Notes: generated by a model not told the origin, from the sequence alone. Shown: positions 1 through 6,579, numbered from the stretch's first letter. The stretch: 10,070 bases of DNA from Chloroflexota bacterium (GCA_025924845.1 JAICHN010000166.1:1-10070), one strand, 5' to 3'. Program-made: numbers and translations.

Positions 1-26
1 CAAGGCTTACGTCTACGCAAGCCTTG
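1..26. repeat. 26-nt near-perfect palindrome at the window edge
   Basis: Two 8-nt arms, CAAGGCTT (1-8) and AAGCCTTG (19-26), pair exactly. Inside them CGT (10-12) pairs with ACG (15-17), with one mismatch between. It lies in the last visible codons of the antitoxin remnant read leftwards. It could be a transcript-end hairpin of that minus-strand locus, but any T-tract would lie outside the window. Confidence 0.5.
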
Positions 27-191
27 ACCGACGGCATCAGCTAAAAGCCCTTCACGCTTCTCCTCTTCGTAGAGGCGCTCGGTCACAAACTCCTTGAGCA
101 GCGTTTGGTAGCCCTTATGCCTTCGGTGGGCCAACACTTTGATCCGCTCAAGCGTATGTTCATCGAAGTAAAAACCACGAAAATCAGCGTA
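1..191 (-). pseudogene. Ribbon-helix-helix (CopG-like) antitoxin remnant without start codon, runs off the window
   Basis: Read leftwards from base 191, the frame gives about 63 codons with the core FYFDEHTLERIKVLAHRR, then YQTLLKEFV and ERLYEEEKREGL. This is the strand-helix-helix pattern of CopG/RHH antitoxins: a short beta strand for DNA contact, helix A, then a helix with the YQTLLKEFV-type dimer core. Such antitoxins neutralise a partner toxin and repress their own operon. No ATG precedes the beta strand. The codon directly before the tail is the TAG that ends the GNAT gene, in the same frame. Either the N-terminus was deleted, or expression needs read-through or an internal GTG (at IKV) that would remove the strand. 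The C-terminus lies outside the window. The family assignment rests on pattern recognition. Confidence 0.55.
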
Positions 192-617
192 CTACTCTTG
201 GCCGGCTGCCCGACGCAGTTCCTTGACGAGCAGAAACAGATGGAGCAGGTCGGTCGGTGAGAGTACGAATGCGAAATGCCTGTAAAAGGCGCTTGCCGCT
301 TCATCCTTCGCATGGACGGCAAAGGCGCGAATACCCGCTATATCGGCAGCTTGCATAGTGCGGCGCATAGCATCTTTAAGCATGCCCGCGCCCACGCCCC
401 TGCCCTGCCGGTGCAAGCTGACGCCAAGGCGGGCAAGCAGCATGATCGGCACGGGATGATGCGCCAACCCTTTCGTCAGCTGTCCCGGCGCCTCCTCGAA
501 GGCCACTTCGCCGACGGCAAGGGTATAGAAGCCAACCACGACATCATCGGCTAAGCCGACATAGGTTTGCGAGGCATTTGCCTGTTGGTTCGACAAGGCA
601 AAGCGCAACAATGTCAT
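192..617 (-). CDS. GNAT-family acetyltransferase, toxin-like (TacT/AtaT type), N-terminally truncated
   Basis: The 141-residue product starting MTLLRFALSNQQ carries the acetyl-CoA pyrophosphate loop QGRGVG (71-76), preceded by ARLGVSLHR, and the conserved tyrosine of AFYRHFAF (Tyr112). It ends in a PTDLLHLFLL strand. This pattern is typical of GNAT toxins of type II toxin-antitoxin systems, which acetylate aminoacyl-tRNA and block translation. Family members are usually 165-180 residues and begin with a FDCG-x-LNDFL-type segment. Here the homology begins at the LNDFLxRYALQNQQ-equivalent and no FDCG-like sequence occurs upstream in any minus-strand frame to about base 760, so about 30 residues are missing. 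The open frame extends upstream to 761, but that extension is Arg/Thr-rich and unlike the family. The remnant antitoxin follows in frame after the stop. It may be inactive. Confidence 0.7.
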   Translation of the reverse strand: MTLLRFALSNQQANASQTYVGLADDVVVGFYTLAVGEVAFEEAPGQLTKGLAHHPVPIMLLARLGVSLHRQGRGVGAGMLKDAMRRTMQAADIAGIRAFAVHAKDEAASAFYRHFAFVLSPTDLLHLFLLVKELRRAAGQE

Positions 618-775
618 GACAAAACGACCCTGTATGCTACCGTGGTAGGAGGAGATAGGCCATTTCCGCCGCCTTTGCTGAAAACGGTAAAGTAGTAGGT
701 GCGTGGTAGTAGGCCGCTCGACGTTCCTCGTGCTCGCGTGCCGAGAGCCGGCCGCCGCCACAGAGGGAGAAACCG

Positions 776-1006
776 TTGACCGCCTACAGGAAAAAGCTGA
801 TCGAGGTCGCCCTGCCCCTTGAGGCGATCAATGTGGAGTCCGCCCGCGAGAAGAGCATCCGGCATGGTCACCCCTCCACCCTGCACCTGTGGTGGGCGCG
901 GCAGTTCGTGTTGCATGCCGCGGAACAATCGGCGCGCCCGTACAACGTGGGGATCCCGAAAAGGCTGGCAGGGGTGAACGATACAGGCAGTGTCTCAGCC
1001 TTATAA
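776..1006 (+). pseudogene. N-terminal stub of a DUF1156 adenine-specific DNA methylase (anti-phage type)
   Basis: Translation starts at TTG 776 after a purine-rich GAGGGAGA ribosome site. Residues 1-42 match the start of DUF1156 methylases: [14 protein letters not shown], then [21 protein letters not shown]. Intact proteins are large (roughly 900-1000 residues) and modify DNA in multi-gene anti-phage loci that also hold a helicase and DUF499 proteins. After LHLWWAR (base 901), homologues as I recall them continue with RPLAA-type sequence. Here the frame changes to unrelated residues and stops at 1006. The stub is therefore 5 percent or less of the gene, and the methylase motifs, including the DPPY-type catalytic motif, are absent. 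The start and ribosome site look intact, so a 76-residue peptide could still be made. Confidence 0.75.
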
Positions 1007-1321
1007 ATTACGCGTGCTCAATTAGTGGTTGTCTAATTAGAACAAATATTCCATAATTAGCGAAGTAGCGAGATTGTGTTGGCCTTTTAAGGGGCCGGAG
1101 AATGTTTAGGTTCCTCGCGCTAAGGGATAGGTGTCGGATGGGAAGCCCATCCACTATTGCGGCTTTCCGGGCATCATGCGCCAGGAGTATTGTAGGAGCC
1201 ATATCCCGCCGAACGTATGAGAGTACGCCACTGTGAGCGACCGAGGGATTCTTACACGCAGTCAGGTCGAGGGTAGGAAACGCTATATGCAAGGCATGTC
1301 GAGTAAAGGCCGAAGCCGTAA
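902..1321. other. Unassigned, AT-richer 420-bp spacer between two broken defence genes
   Basis: This stretch has no recognisable gene. It is visibly richer in A+T than its flanks, most clearly at 1005-1075. It holds a 94-codon minus-strand open frame (1008-1292) that I do not recognise and that lacks a convincing ribosome site. Small hairpins include AATTAG/CTAATT (1020-1025 with 1033-1038), GGATGGG/CCCATCC with a 3-nt loop (1136-1152), and AAGGCAT/ATGCCTT (1291-1297 with 1326-1332). The last of these spans the right-hand junction. It could be an insertion remnant, a structured RNA or filler from repair. I see no transposase, no clear terminal inverted repeats and no group II intron domain V. 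Confidence 0.45.
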
Positions 1322-1351
1322 AGGAATGCCTTCGAGAAACCGCTGCTCAAC

Positions 1352-2482
1352 ATGCATGGGAAACCAGTTGCTTCATTCGTCTGTCCCGGTCATCCCCTGC
1401 TGGACTCCGTGATCGACCTGATCCGCGAACGGCATCGCGACCTGCTCAAACGGGGCGCCGTGCTGGTGGATCCCACCGATGTGGGCGTCGAGGTACGCGT
1501 GCTGTTCTATCTGGAGCATGCGATCCAGGATGCGCGTACCAATGGGGGCGGCAACCGATGCGTCATCTCACGTCGCCTGCAATTCGTGGAGATAGATGCA
1601 ACAGGACAGGCCCGGGCGGGCGGCTACGCACCCTATCTCGATTACCGTCCGCTACGCGAGGGTGAACGCGAACTGCTTGAAGGCGCGCTCGACGCCGAAT
1701 GGCTGCGCGGAGACCTTGAACAGCAGGCCATGCGCCACGCCATCCAACACCTGGTGCCGCGACACTTTGACGAGGTCAAGCAACGGAAGGAGGCATTGGT
1801 CGAGCGGACAGCAGCTGCCGTGGAGGAACGCCTGACCAAGGAGATCAACTACTGGGACCTGCGGGCCCAGGAACTGAAGTTGCAGGAAGAAGCGGGACGC
1901 ACGCCGAAACTCAACTCTGTTCGGGCCCAGCAGCGGGCCACCGACCTCGAGGCACGGATGCAGAAACGATTGGCCGAACTGGAACAAGAGCGGCATCTGG
2001 CCCCCGCCTCTCCAGTAGTGATCGGCGGCGCGCTGGTCATCCCGGCCGGATTACTGGCCCAATTGCACGGCACACTCTCGGATCACGCACAAGGCGCTCA
2101 TGACACGGCACGGAGCGAGTTACTGGCCATGGCCGCCGTGATGCGGGCGGAACGAAGCCTGGGTTTTGAACCGCGCGATGTAAGTGCCGAGAAGGTCGGC
2201 TACGACGTGGAGTCACGGATTCCCAATACGGGCAGGATCCGCTTTATCGAGGTGAAAGGCCGTATCGCGGGCGCTCGCACCGTGACGCTCACCCGCAACG
2301 AGATCCTCACCGCGCTCAACAAGCCGGACGACTACATTCTTGCCCTGGTGGAGATCGACGGTGAGCGGGCGAACCCACCGCGCTACTTGCGTACTCCCGT
2401 CCACCGCGAACCGGATTTCAGCGCGGTCAGCGTGAATTACGACCTCGGTGCGCTAATGGGGCAGACCAGCGAGTCCGCGTGA
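1352..2482 (+). CDS. C-terminal fragment of a DUF3883 helicase from an anti-phage locus (probable pseudogene)
   Basis: The frame opens at a TAA (1319-1321). Family-like sequence starts at once (NAFEKPLLN, bases 1325-1351), before the first ATG at 1352, and no ribosome site precedes that ATG. The segment FVCPGHPLLDSVIDL (residues 9-23) belongs to the region after the helicase motor in SNF2/DEAD-like proteins. A charged coiled coil covers about residues 135-215, followed by VVIGGALVIPAGLLAQL. A DUF3883 (NO VEIN-like, nuclease-fold) domain covers about 270-350, with GYDVES and FIEVKGR; Glu300-Val-Lys302 resembles the PD-(D/E)xK catalytic pair. The whole ATPase motor is absent, so it cannot act as a helicase. 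The intact gene probably belonged to the same system as the DUF1156 stub upstream. It converges on the cyclase gene. Confidence 0.75.
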   Translation: MHGKPVASFVCPGHPLLDSVIDLIRERHRDLLKRGAVLVDPTDVGVEVRVLFYLEHAIQDARTNGGGNRCVISRRLQFVEIDATGQARAGGYAPYLDYRPLREGERELLEGALDAEWLRGDLEQQAMRHAIQHLVPRHFDEVKQRKEALVERTAAAVEERLTKEINYWDLRAQELKLQEEAGRTPKLNSVRAQQRATDLEARMQKRLAELEQERHLAPASPVVIGGALVIPAGLLAQLHGTLSDHAQGAHDTARSELLAMAAVMRAERSLGFEPRDVSAEKVGYDVESRIPNTGRIRFIEVKGRIAGARTVTLTRNEILTALNKPDDYILALVEIDGERANPPRYLRTPVHREPDFSAVSVNYDLGALMGQTSESA

Positions 2483-2521
2483 GGCGGAAACTGCTGTAAT
2501 TCACCACTGCGTCCCAGCCCC

Positions 2522-3328
2522 TCACGCGGGCAGGAGCGCCAGCGGCCGAACCGGTGAGCCGGTGGCGCCCACCAGTTTGAGCGGCACGCACAGGAACACG
2601 AACTCATAGGCACGGCGGGCGGCCAGTTCCTCCAAGTTCAGATTCTCGATGATATAGATCCCATAGCGCACCAGGAGCAGCACGTGCCCCGGCAACGTGG
2701 TGCCGGTGGTTGGGTCGGTGTAGCCGAACCGATCCCACGCGAAGTTATCGCAGCCTACCGCCCGCGCCTGTCGATCCGCCATCCATTGAGATGCCGCCGC
2801 GGAGCCGCCCGCTGCCTGCTGGTATCGCTCCGCGTCATCCCAGTAGCGGCCATAGCCGGTTCGCACCAGCACCACATCACCAGGGTGGAGTGCAGTGCCC
2901 TGCCGCTGAGCGCAGGCCTCCAGATCCTCGGGCGAGATCAGGGAGTGGGCCGGCAGCACGTCCCCGGTCGGATCGGCGAGGTCCAGCAGCACGCCGCGCC
3001 CGACCAGCGGCGGCACCGTCTCCACGCCGGCCTGCGTGAAGCCGGTTGATGTCTGGATCGCCGACGTGATCGCCACGTCGCCGCATAGATGCATCGACTC
3101 GGCCTGATGGGATAGGGCATCGATGTGCGTGCCGGAGTGCTCGACGGCGACGATCAGCCCCGAGGCGCTGGTGCGCGCCTCGCCCGATCCCGGCTCGTGC
3201 CTACGGTGCAGCGTGTAGCTATAGCCGGGCCGGTGGGCCGGTAGGCAAGGCATGTCCGAGGTGCGCGGCTGCTCCAGGTCCACGACGATACTTCCCTGGA
3301 CGGCATCGATCAGTGCGGCGGTATCCAT
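2522..3328 (-). CDS. Cyclase-family metal-dependent hydrolase (kynurenine formamidase-like)
   Basis: The 268-residue protein has the signature HSGTHIDALSH, with His64, His68, Asp70 and His74 as metal ligands and catalytic residues of the cyclase family (PF04199). That family includes bacterial kynurenine formamidase KynB and isatin hydrolase, which hydrolyse amide or lactam bonds with Zn or Mn. The family-typical GDVVLVRTGYGRYW and IIENLNLEEL segments near the C-terminus are present, so it appears full length. There is no signal peptide, so it is likely cytosolic. A strong GGGGAGGG ribosome site supports the ATG at 3328. No tryptophan-catabolism genes are nearby, so the substrate is unknown. 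It is the last gene of a minus-strand run, separated from the methyltransferase by a hairpin-bearing gap that may give it its own promoter. Confidence 0.85.
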   Translation of the reverse strand: MDTAALIDAVQGSIVVDLEQPRTSDMPCLPAHRPGYSYTLHRRHEPGSGEARTSASGLIVAVEHSGTHIDALSHQAESMHLCGDVAITSAIQTSTGFTQAGVETVPPLVGRGVLLDLADPTGDVLPAHSLISPEDLEACAQRQGTALHPGDVVLVRTGYGRYWDDAERYQQAAGGSAAASQWMADRQARAVGCDNFAWDRFGYTDPTTGTTLPGHVLLLVRYGIYIIENLNLEELAARRAYEFVFLCVPLKLVGATGSPVRPLALLPA

Positions 3329-3400
3329 CTCCGGCTCTTCCCTCCCCTGAAATGCATCAGCGTTAAGTATCGCATGCTCTACCCTGGATTATTCATGTTC

Positions 3401-3433
3401 CTGGGAGCGCGGGCGAGACGCCCGCGCTCCCAG
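3401..3433. repeat. Perfect 15-bp stem, 3-nt loop hairpin
   Basis: Arms 3401-3415 and 3419-3433 are fully complementary (CTGGGAGCGCGGGCG and its reverse complement) around the loop AGA. It sits in the gap between the methyltransferase and cyclase genes, both on the minus strand. No T-run follows on either strand, so it is not a textbook intrinsic terminator. A REP-like dispersed palindrome, or a transcript-stabilising or attenuating hairpin, fits better. Confidence 0.75.
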
Positions 3434-3455
3434 AGCTTCTCTCGTCATGAAACAT

Positions 3456-3471
3456 GCCGGCTAGAGCCGGC
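3456..3471 (-). terminator. Hairpin overlapping the methyltransferase stop codon
   Basis: GCCGGC at 3456-3461 pairs with GCCGGC at 3466-3471 around a 4-nt loop; read on the minus strand, the TAG stop begins in the loop. Only a short TTT lies just beyond it. It may end or slow transcription out of the methyltransferase gene together with the stronger hairpin at 3401-3433. Confidence 0.35.
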
Positions 3472-4252
3472 CCCAGACCACACTCCCCGTCGTCCGCAGT
3501 TGCAGCATGCCCTCCGTACTCCACGGCCGCACCAGGTCGCGTACCTGCTGGTCGAGCGTCGCATCCGCCGGCGCCATGCGCTCCAGGGAGAATGCCGATC
3601 GGGAGTGGAAGGAGCCTACGTAGTCCTCGATAGACTGCTTGAAGGGAACCGGATCGGATTCACGTCGCCCTTGTTCATGGAAGAGTTGCCTTCGCTCCAG
3701 CTCGGCGACCAGATCGGGGCGCCGTTGCTCACGTCCCGGCTCGTAGCGCCGTAACAGTTCGCGTACGCCGTCCTGCCAGGGCGTGGGCGCGATGCCGCGC
3801 CGCACGACGGCAATGACGCCGCCGGGACTGAGGAGGGACTCAAAGCGCGGGAAGGCCACGTCCCAGTCCAGCCAGTGCAGACTCGACCCGCCCATAATCA
3901 AGGCATAGGGCGGGTCAAGCGGCGCCGTTTCAGCCGCCCCCAGGATCCAGCGCAGGGCAGGATGATCCCCACCGGGGAGCACCCTGCCTCGGGCCATCAT
4001 CTGCTCCGAGCGGTCCAGGGCATCGACGCGCTCGACCTGCCCCACCAGCCGGCGCGCCAGTTCGCCCGTCCCGGTGCCGACATCGAGCACGGTGCGCGGG
4101 GGTACGTCGGCCAGTTCGGCCAGCGTCTCAATGACCGCCGGAGGATAGGGCGGACGCAGATGGTAGTGATCCACCACGCTCGGATCCTGGAATGCGGCGG
4201 CGCGTTCGGCTGCCCAACGAGCCGGCTTGCCGTTGAGGTGATTCGGGTCCAT
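3461..4252 (-). CDS. Class I SAM-dependent methyltransferase
   Basis: The 263-residue protein has the Rossmann-fold SAM-binding motif VLDVGTGTG (55-63), the acidic residue after strand 2 (Asp80 in DALDRSEQMM) and the motif LLSPGGVIAVV after strand 5. The N-terminal RPPYPPAVIETL is common in UbiE/Tam-like methyltransferases that act on small molecules. The C-terminal half is Arg- and Glu-rich and probably forms the substrate cap. A GGGAGA ribosome site lies 5 nt before the ATG. It begins 46 nt after the Dam-type gene stops, so the two may be co-transcribed. The substrate cannot be read from the sequence. Confidence 0.8.
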   Translation of the reverse strand: MDPNHLNGKPARWAAERAAAFQDPSVVDHYHLRPPYPPAVIETLAELADVPPRTVLDVGTGTGELARRLVGQVERVDALDRSEQMMARGRVLPGGDHPALRWILGAAETAPLDPPYALIMGGSSLHWLDWDVAFPRFESLLSPGGVIAVVRRGIAPTPWQDGVRELLRRYEPGREQRRPDLVAELERRQLFHEQGRRESDPVPFKQSIEDYVGSFHSRSAFSLERMAPADATLDQQVRDLVRPWSTEGMLQLRTTGSVVWGRL

Positions 4253-4298
4253 CCGGTCTCCCTACTAGACTTGCTGTAGCAGTATTGGTCGGCGCGGC

Positions 4299-5162
4299 CT
4301 ACAGGTTCCTCGTGGCGAGCACCTCAAGCGCTGGAGTGCGGTCGCCCGTATTATTGATCATACGCGGCGCCTTGAGGGTGATCAGGGTAAAGCCGTGCTC
4401 CTCATAGAGCGCCATGATCCGCTCCGTGGCCTGGTTGGAGAGCACCACGGGGCCCGGATGTTCGGCCAACCACCCGGCCAGCCGCTGCTGATCCTTCCAG
4501 GCGAAACCCTCCTGCGCATAGCTGGTGAACTCCACGTCATAGGGCGGGTCGGCATAGATGAAGTCCTCGCGATCCGGGTTGAGCCGATCGAAGTGGGTGG
4601 AGGTGAACTGCCAGCCCGCGAGGTGCGGGCGGAAGGCGCCGAAGTCACGGGTATAGTTGATCGTCTTATACTTGCCGAAGGGCACGTTGAAATGGCCGGA
4701 CCTGTTGAAGCGGCACAGTCCGTTGTAGCAGGTACGATTCAGATAGTAGAATAATTCCGCCGCCTCGGGCGTCTCGGCTCGGCCCCCCTCGATCAAATCA
4801 TTGAAGCGCTGCCGGCAGGCGTAAAATGCACCCACGGCGTTCTCCAGGGCTCGGTCGATCACCAAACCCGCCTGCAGTTGACGATAGAAATTGATCACAT
4901 GGGGGTTTACGTCGTTGAGCAGGGCTCGCCGCGGCAGCAGGCCCAGGGTGACGGCCAGGCCGCCGCAAAAGGGCTCGACCAGACGCCGATGTCGGTGCCG
5001 TTCCCAGATCGGCAGGAGGTGCGGGACGAGCCACCGCTTACCGCCGGCCCACTTGAGGGGCGGGGGCAGGTAGCCTGCTGTGAACGATTGAGCAAGGAGT
5101 ACATTGTCCCGAATGTCTACCAGCGCCTGCGCCATGGGATCAGAAGGCATAAATAGCGTCAT
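4299..5162 (-). CDS. Dam-type (D12 class) adenine-N6 DNA methyltransferase
   Basis: The 287-residue protein carries KWAGGKRWLVP (37-47) and EPFCGG (63-68), the SAM-binding region of D12 class enzymes, and the catalytic DPPY at 205-208 (FIYADPPYDVEF). LNRTCYNGLCRFN and GHFNVPFGKY are the usual central blocks. Dam-family enzymes methylate adenine, often in GATC; target specificity cannot be read here. No restriction endonuclease is next to it, so it looks like an orphan regulatory, repair or anti-restriction methylase. The N-terminal 30 residues are longer than in many homologues. No clear ribosome site precedes the ATG at 5162; ATGs at residues 5 and 10 are alternatives. A TATAAA box 10 nt upstream could give a nearly leaderless transcript. 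It probably leads a minus-strand operon with the methyltransferase. Confidence 0.88.
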   Translation of the reverse strand: MTLFMPSDPMAQALVDIRDNVLLAQSFTAGYLPPPLKWAGGKRWLVPHLLPIWERHRHRRLVEPFCGGLAVTLGLLPRRALLNDVNPHVINFYRQLQAGLVIDRALENAVGAFYACRQRFNDLIEGGRAETPEAAELFYYLNRTCYNGLCRFNRSGHFNVPFGKYKTINYTRDFGAFRPHLAGWQFTSTHFDRLNPDREDFIYADPPYDVEFTSYAQEGFAWKDQQRLAGWLAEHPGPVVLSNQATERIMALYEEHGFTLITLKAPRMINNTGDRTPALEVLATRNL

Positions 5163-5286
5163 TCATATTGTCTTTATAGCTCAAAATCGCTTCCCTCGCC
5201 AGGGCCGAGGTGTACCATTGGCCGCGGGCCAAGTGCGGTTGCCGATCCTTATTGCGGCATTGGCACAGTTCAGATGGAGAATACCA
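5163..5286. promoter_or_regulatory. Divergent promoter region of the Dam-type and Nudix genes
   Basis: These 124 bases separate two divergent genes, so they must hold both start regions. A palindrome TTGGCC-GCG-GGCCAA (5218-5232) is a candidate operator. A TATAAA box (minus strand) lies close to the Dam-type start. GGAGA about 6 nt before 5287 is the ribosome site of the Nudix gene. I see no strong -35/-10 pair. Confidence 0.4.
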
Positions 5287-5739
5287 ATGCGCAAGCGTCC
5301 ATCCTCTCGGCTTCTCGTGCTCGATGAAGCGAACCAGGTATTGCTGTTCCGTTTTCTCTTCCAGCGGGGCGCGCTCGCCGGGCAAACCTACTGGGCGACG
5401 CCGGGCGGCGCCTTAGAAGAGGGTGAAAGTTTTGAGCAAGCAGCCCTTCGTGAGCTATGGGAGGAAACGGGTCTCGCCGTGGATACGGTGGGTGAACCGA
5501 TCGGGGATAGCGAGTTCGTCCTCCAATTACTGGATGGAACAGAGGTTCTGGCGCGGGAGCGCTTCTTCATTGTCCACGCCCCGAAGTTCGAGCTTTCACG
5601 GGCCGGTTGGACCGTCGACGAACTTGAGGTGATGGCGGAACATCGATGGTGGTCAGTCGATCAGCTTACATCAACCGCTGACGTGATCTTTCCCGAGAAC
5701 CTGATCGGTCTACTGGCACGGGTGGGCGTGGAAGCCTAA
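5287..5739 (+). CDS. Nudix hydrolase
   Basis: The 150-residue protein has a full Nudix box at 41-63: GALEEGE, then REL-WEETGL, matching G-x5-E-x7-REUxEExGU. Its glutamates bind Mg and cleave nucleoside diphosphates linked to another group. The frame is open back to 5104, but the ATG at 5287 is preferred: it has GGAGA at proper spacing and avoids overlap with the divergent Dam-type gene. The N-terminus RPSSRLLVLD is the normal first strand of the fold. The substrate is not predictable from motifs alone. Nudix enzymes often clean oxidised nucleotides or ADP-ribose, which would fit the macrodomain gene 270 bp downstream on the same strand. Confidence 0.88.
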   Translation: MRKRPSSRLLVLDEANQVLLFRFLFQRGALAGQTYWATPGGALEEGESFEQAALRELWEETGLAVDTVGEPIGDSEFVLQLLDGTEVLARERFFIVHAPKFELSRAGWTVDELEVMAEHRWWSVDQLTSTADVIFPENLIGLLARVGVEA

Positions 5740-5942
5740 GTCTCCGTGCCGGCATGATGATCGGGGATAGGGAGGGCCGGGGTCGAAAGCGACCGCGGCT
5801 GCGCCGTCCATTCGTGGAAACGATGCCGACCGGCTTCGCGGCCACGACGATAGGAGCGCGGCCTCGACCACAGCGGTGATGCCCGCCCGGTAGCCGCCCC
5901 GGCGAACATCCCCTTGAGCATGCGCTGGTACACTTCAGGCAT
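5736..5942 (-). CDS. Doubtful small open frame, possibly the 5' end of a frameshifted gene
   Basis: This 68-codon frame starts MPEVYQRMLKGMFAGAATG, which reads like a genuine N-terminus, but from about residue 20 it becomes Arg/Ser-rich and unlike a folded protein. Shifting frame near base 5884 gives GITAVVEAALLSSW, which continues the hydrophobic character for a while before it too degrades. No clear ribosome site is visible. It may be a decayed gene or chance. It is the only candidate between the Nudix and macrodomain genes. Confidence 0.2.
   Translation of the reverse strand: MPEVYQRMLKGMFAGAATGRASPLWSRPRSYRRGREAGRHRFHEWTAQPRSLSTPALPIPDHHAGTET
5776..5799 (+). terminator. GC-rich hairpin downstream of the Nudix gene
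   Basis: GGTCG (5781-5785) pairs with CGACC (5790-5794) around AAAG. After one mismatch, four more pairs form between 5776-5779 and 5796-5799. It lies 37 nt beyond the Nudix stop. No T-run follows, so termination is only a guess. Confidence 0.3.
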
Positions 5943-6010
5943 GGGGTGCGGTTTATCATGGCGATCGCCGCATGATCCGGCCAGGGCAAGACGAGGAGGG
6001 TTCCAAGCCG

Positions 6011-6553
6011 ATGAGCGCGCCTGCGTTACAGGTCGGTAAGGCCACGCTGCGCCTACGACAAGGAAACATCGTGAGCGTGCCGGCGGATGCCATCGTCAAT
6101 GCCGCGAACCGTAGATTGGCGGGCGGCGGGGGCGTCGATGGGGCGATTCACCGAGCCGGGGGCCCTTCGATCATGGCGGAGTGCCGGAAGATCGGGCATT
6201 GTCCCACCGGCGGCGCCGTCATTACCGGCGCCGGCGATTTACCCGCCCGCTATGTCATTCATGCCGTGGCGCCGGTGTATGATGACGGCGCGCACGGCGA
6301 GCCGGATCTGCTCCGCGGCGCCTATGCGGCGAGCCTTGCCCTGGCCGAGTCGCATGACCTGGGCAGCATGACCTTTCCCTCGCTGGGGACGGGCGCGTAC
6401 CGCTATCCCATACTCGACGCCGCCCAGATCGCCCTGAAGACCGTGGCGGCGCACCTGCGCGGCGCTACCGGCCTGCGTGAGGTCACCTTCGTGCTGTTCA
6501 GCGGTCCAGATCTTGCTGTCTATGCCGCCGCGTTGGACCAGCTGCGCAGTTGA
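6011..6553 (+). CDS. Macrodomain protein (MacroD-like ADP-ribose-binding/hydrolase)
   Basis: The 180-residue protein is essentially a single macrodomain. It shows VNAAN (29-33), the glycine-rich GGGGVDGAIH (38-47), the phosphate-contact segment CPTGGAVITGAG (64-75) and GTGAYRYP (126-133). These residues bind ADP-ribose. Asp43 and His47 lie where MacroD-type enzymes place residues needed to cleave O-acetyl-ADP-ribose or to remove ADP-ribose from proteins. I chose the ATG at 6011 because AGGAGGG lies upstream and the fold starts there; the in-frame ATG at 5972 has no ribosome site. It acts in the cytosol. It converges on the AlkZ-related gene with only 26 bp between stops. Proximity to a Nudix gene suggests shared nucleotide clean-up work, but they are probably separate transcripts. 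Confidence 0.92.
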   Translation: MSAPALQVGKATLRLRQGNIVSVPADAIVNAANRRLAGGGGVDGAIHRAGGPSIMAECRKIGHCPTGGAVITGAGDLPARYVIHAVAPVYDDGAHGEPDLLRGAYAASLALAESHDLGSMTFPSLGTGAYRYPILDAAQIALKTVAAHLRGATGLREVTFVLFSGPDLAVYAAALDQLRS

Positions 6554-6579
6554 GTCCACCTCCCTGCCGGACCCTTCGC

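Noticed and set aside
618..761. N-terminal extension of the GNAT frame to 761
   Set aside because: Residues are Arg/Thr-rich and unlike the GNAT N-terminus, and the extension would run close to the divergent DUF1156 start.
902..1321. Group II intron or insertion sequence in the defence-gene gap
   Set aside because: No GTGYG-type intron start, no domain V hairpin, no reverse transcriptase or transposase, and no clear terminal inverted repeats; left as unassigned.
5104..5286. Upstream extension of the Nudix gene to 5104
   Set aside because: It would overlap the divergent Dam-type gene start; the ATG at 5287 has a good ribosome site and gives the usual family length.
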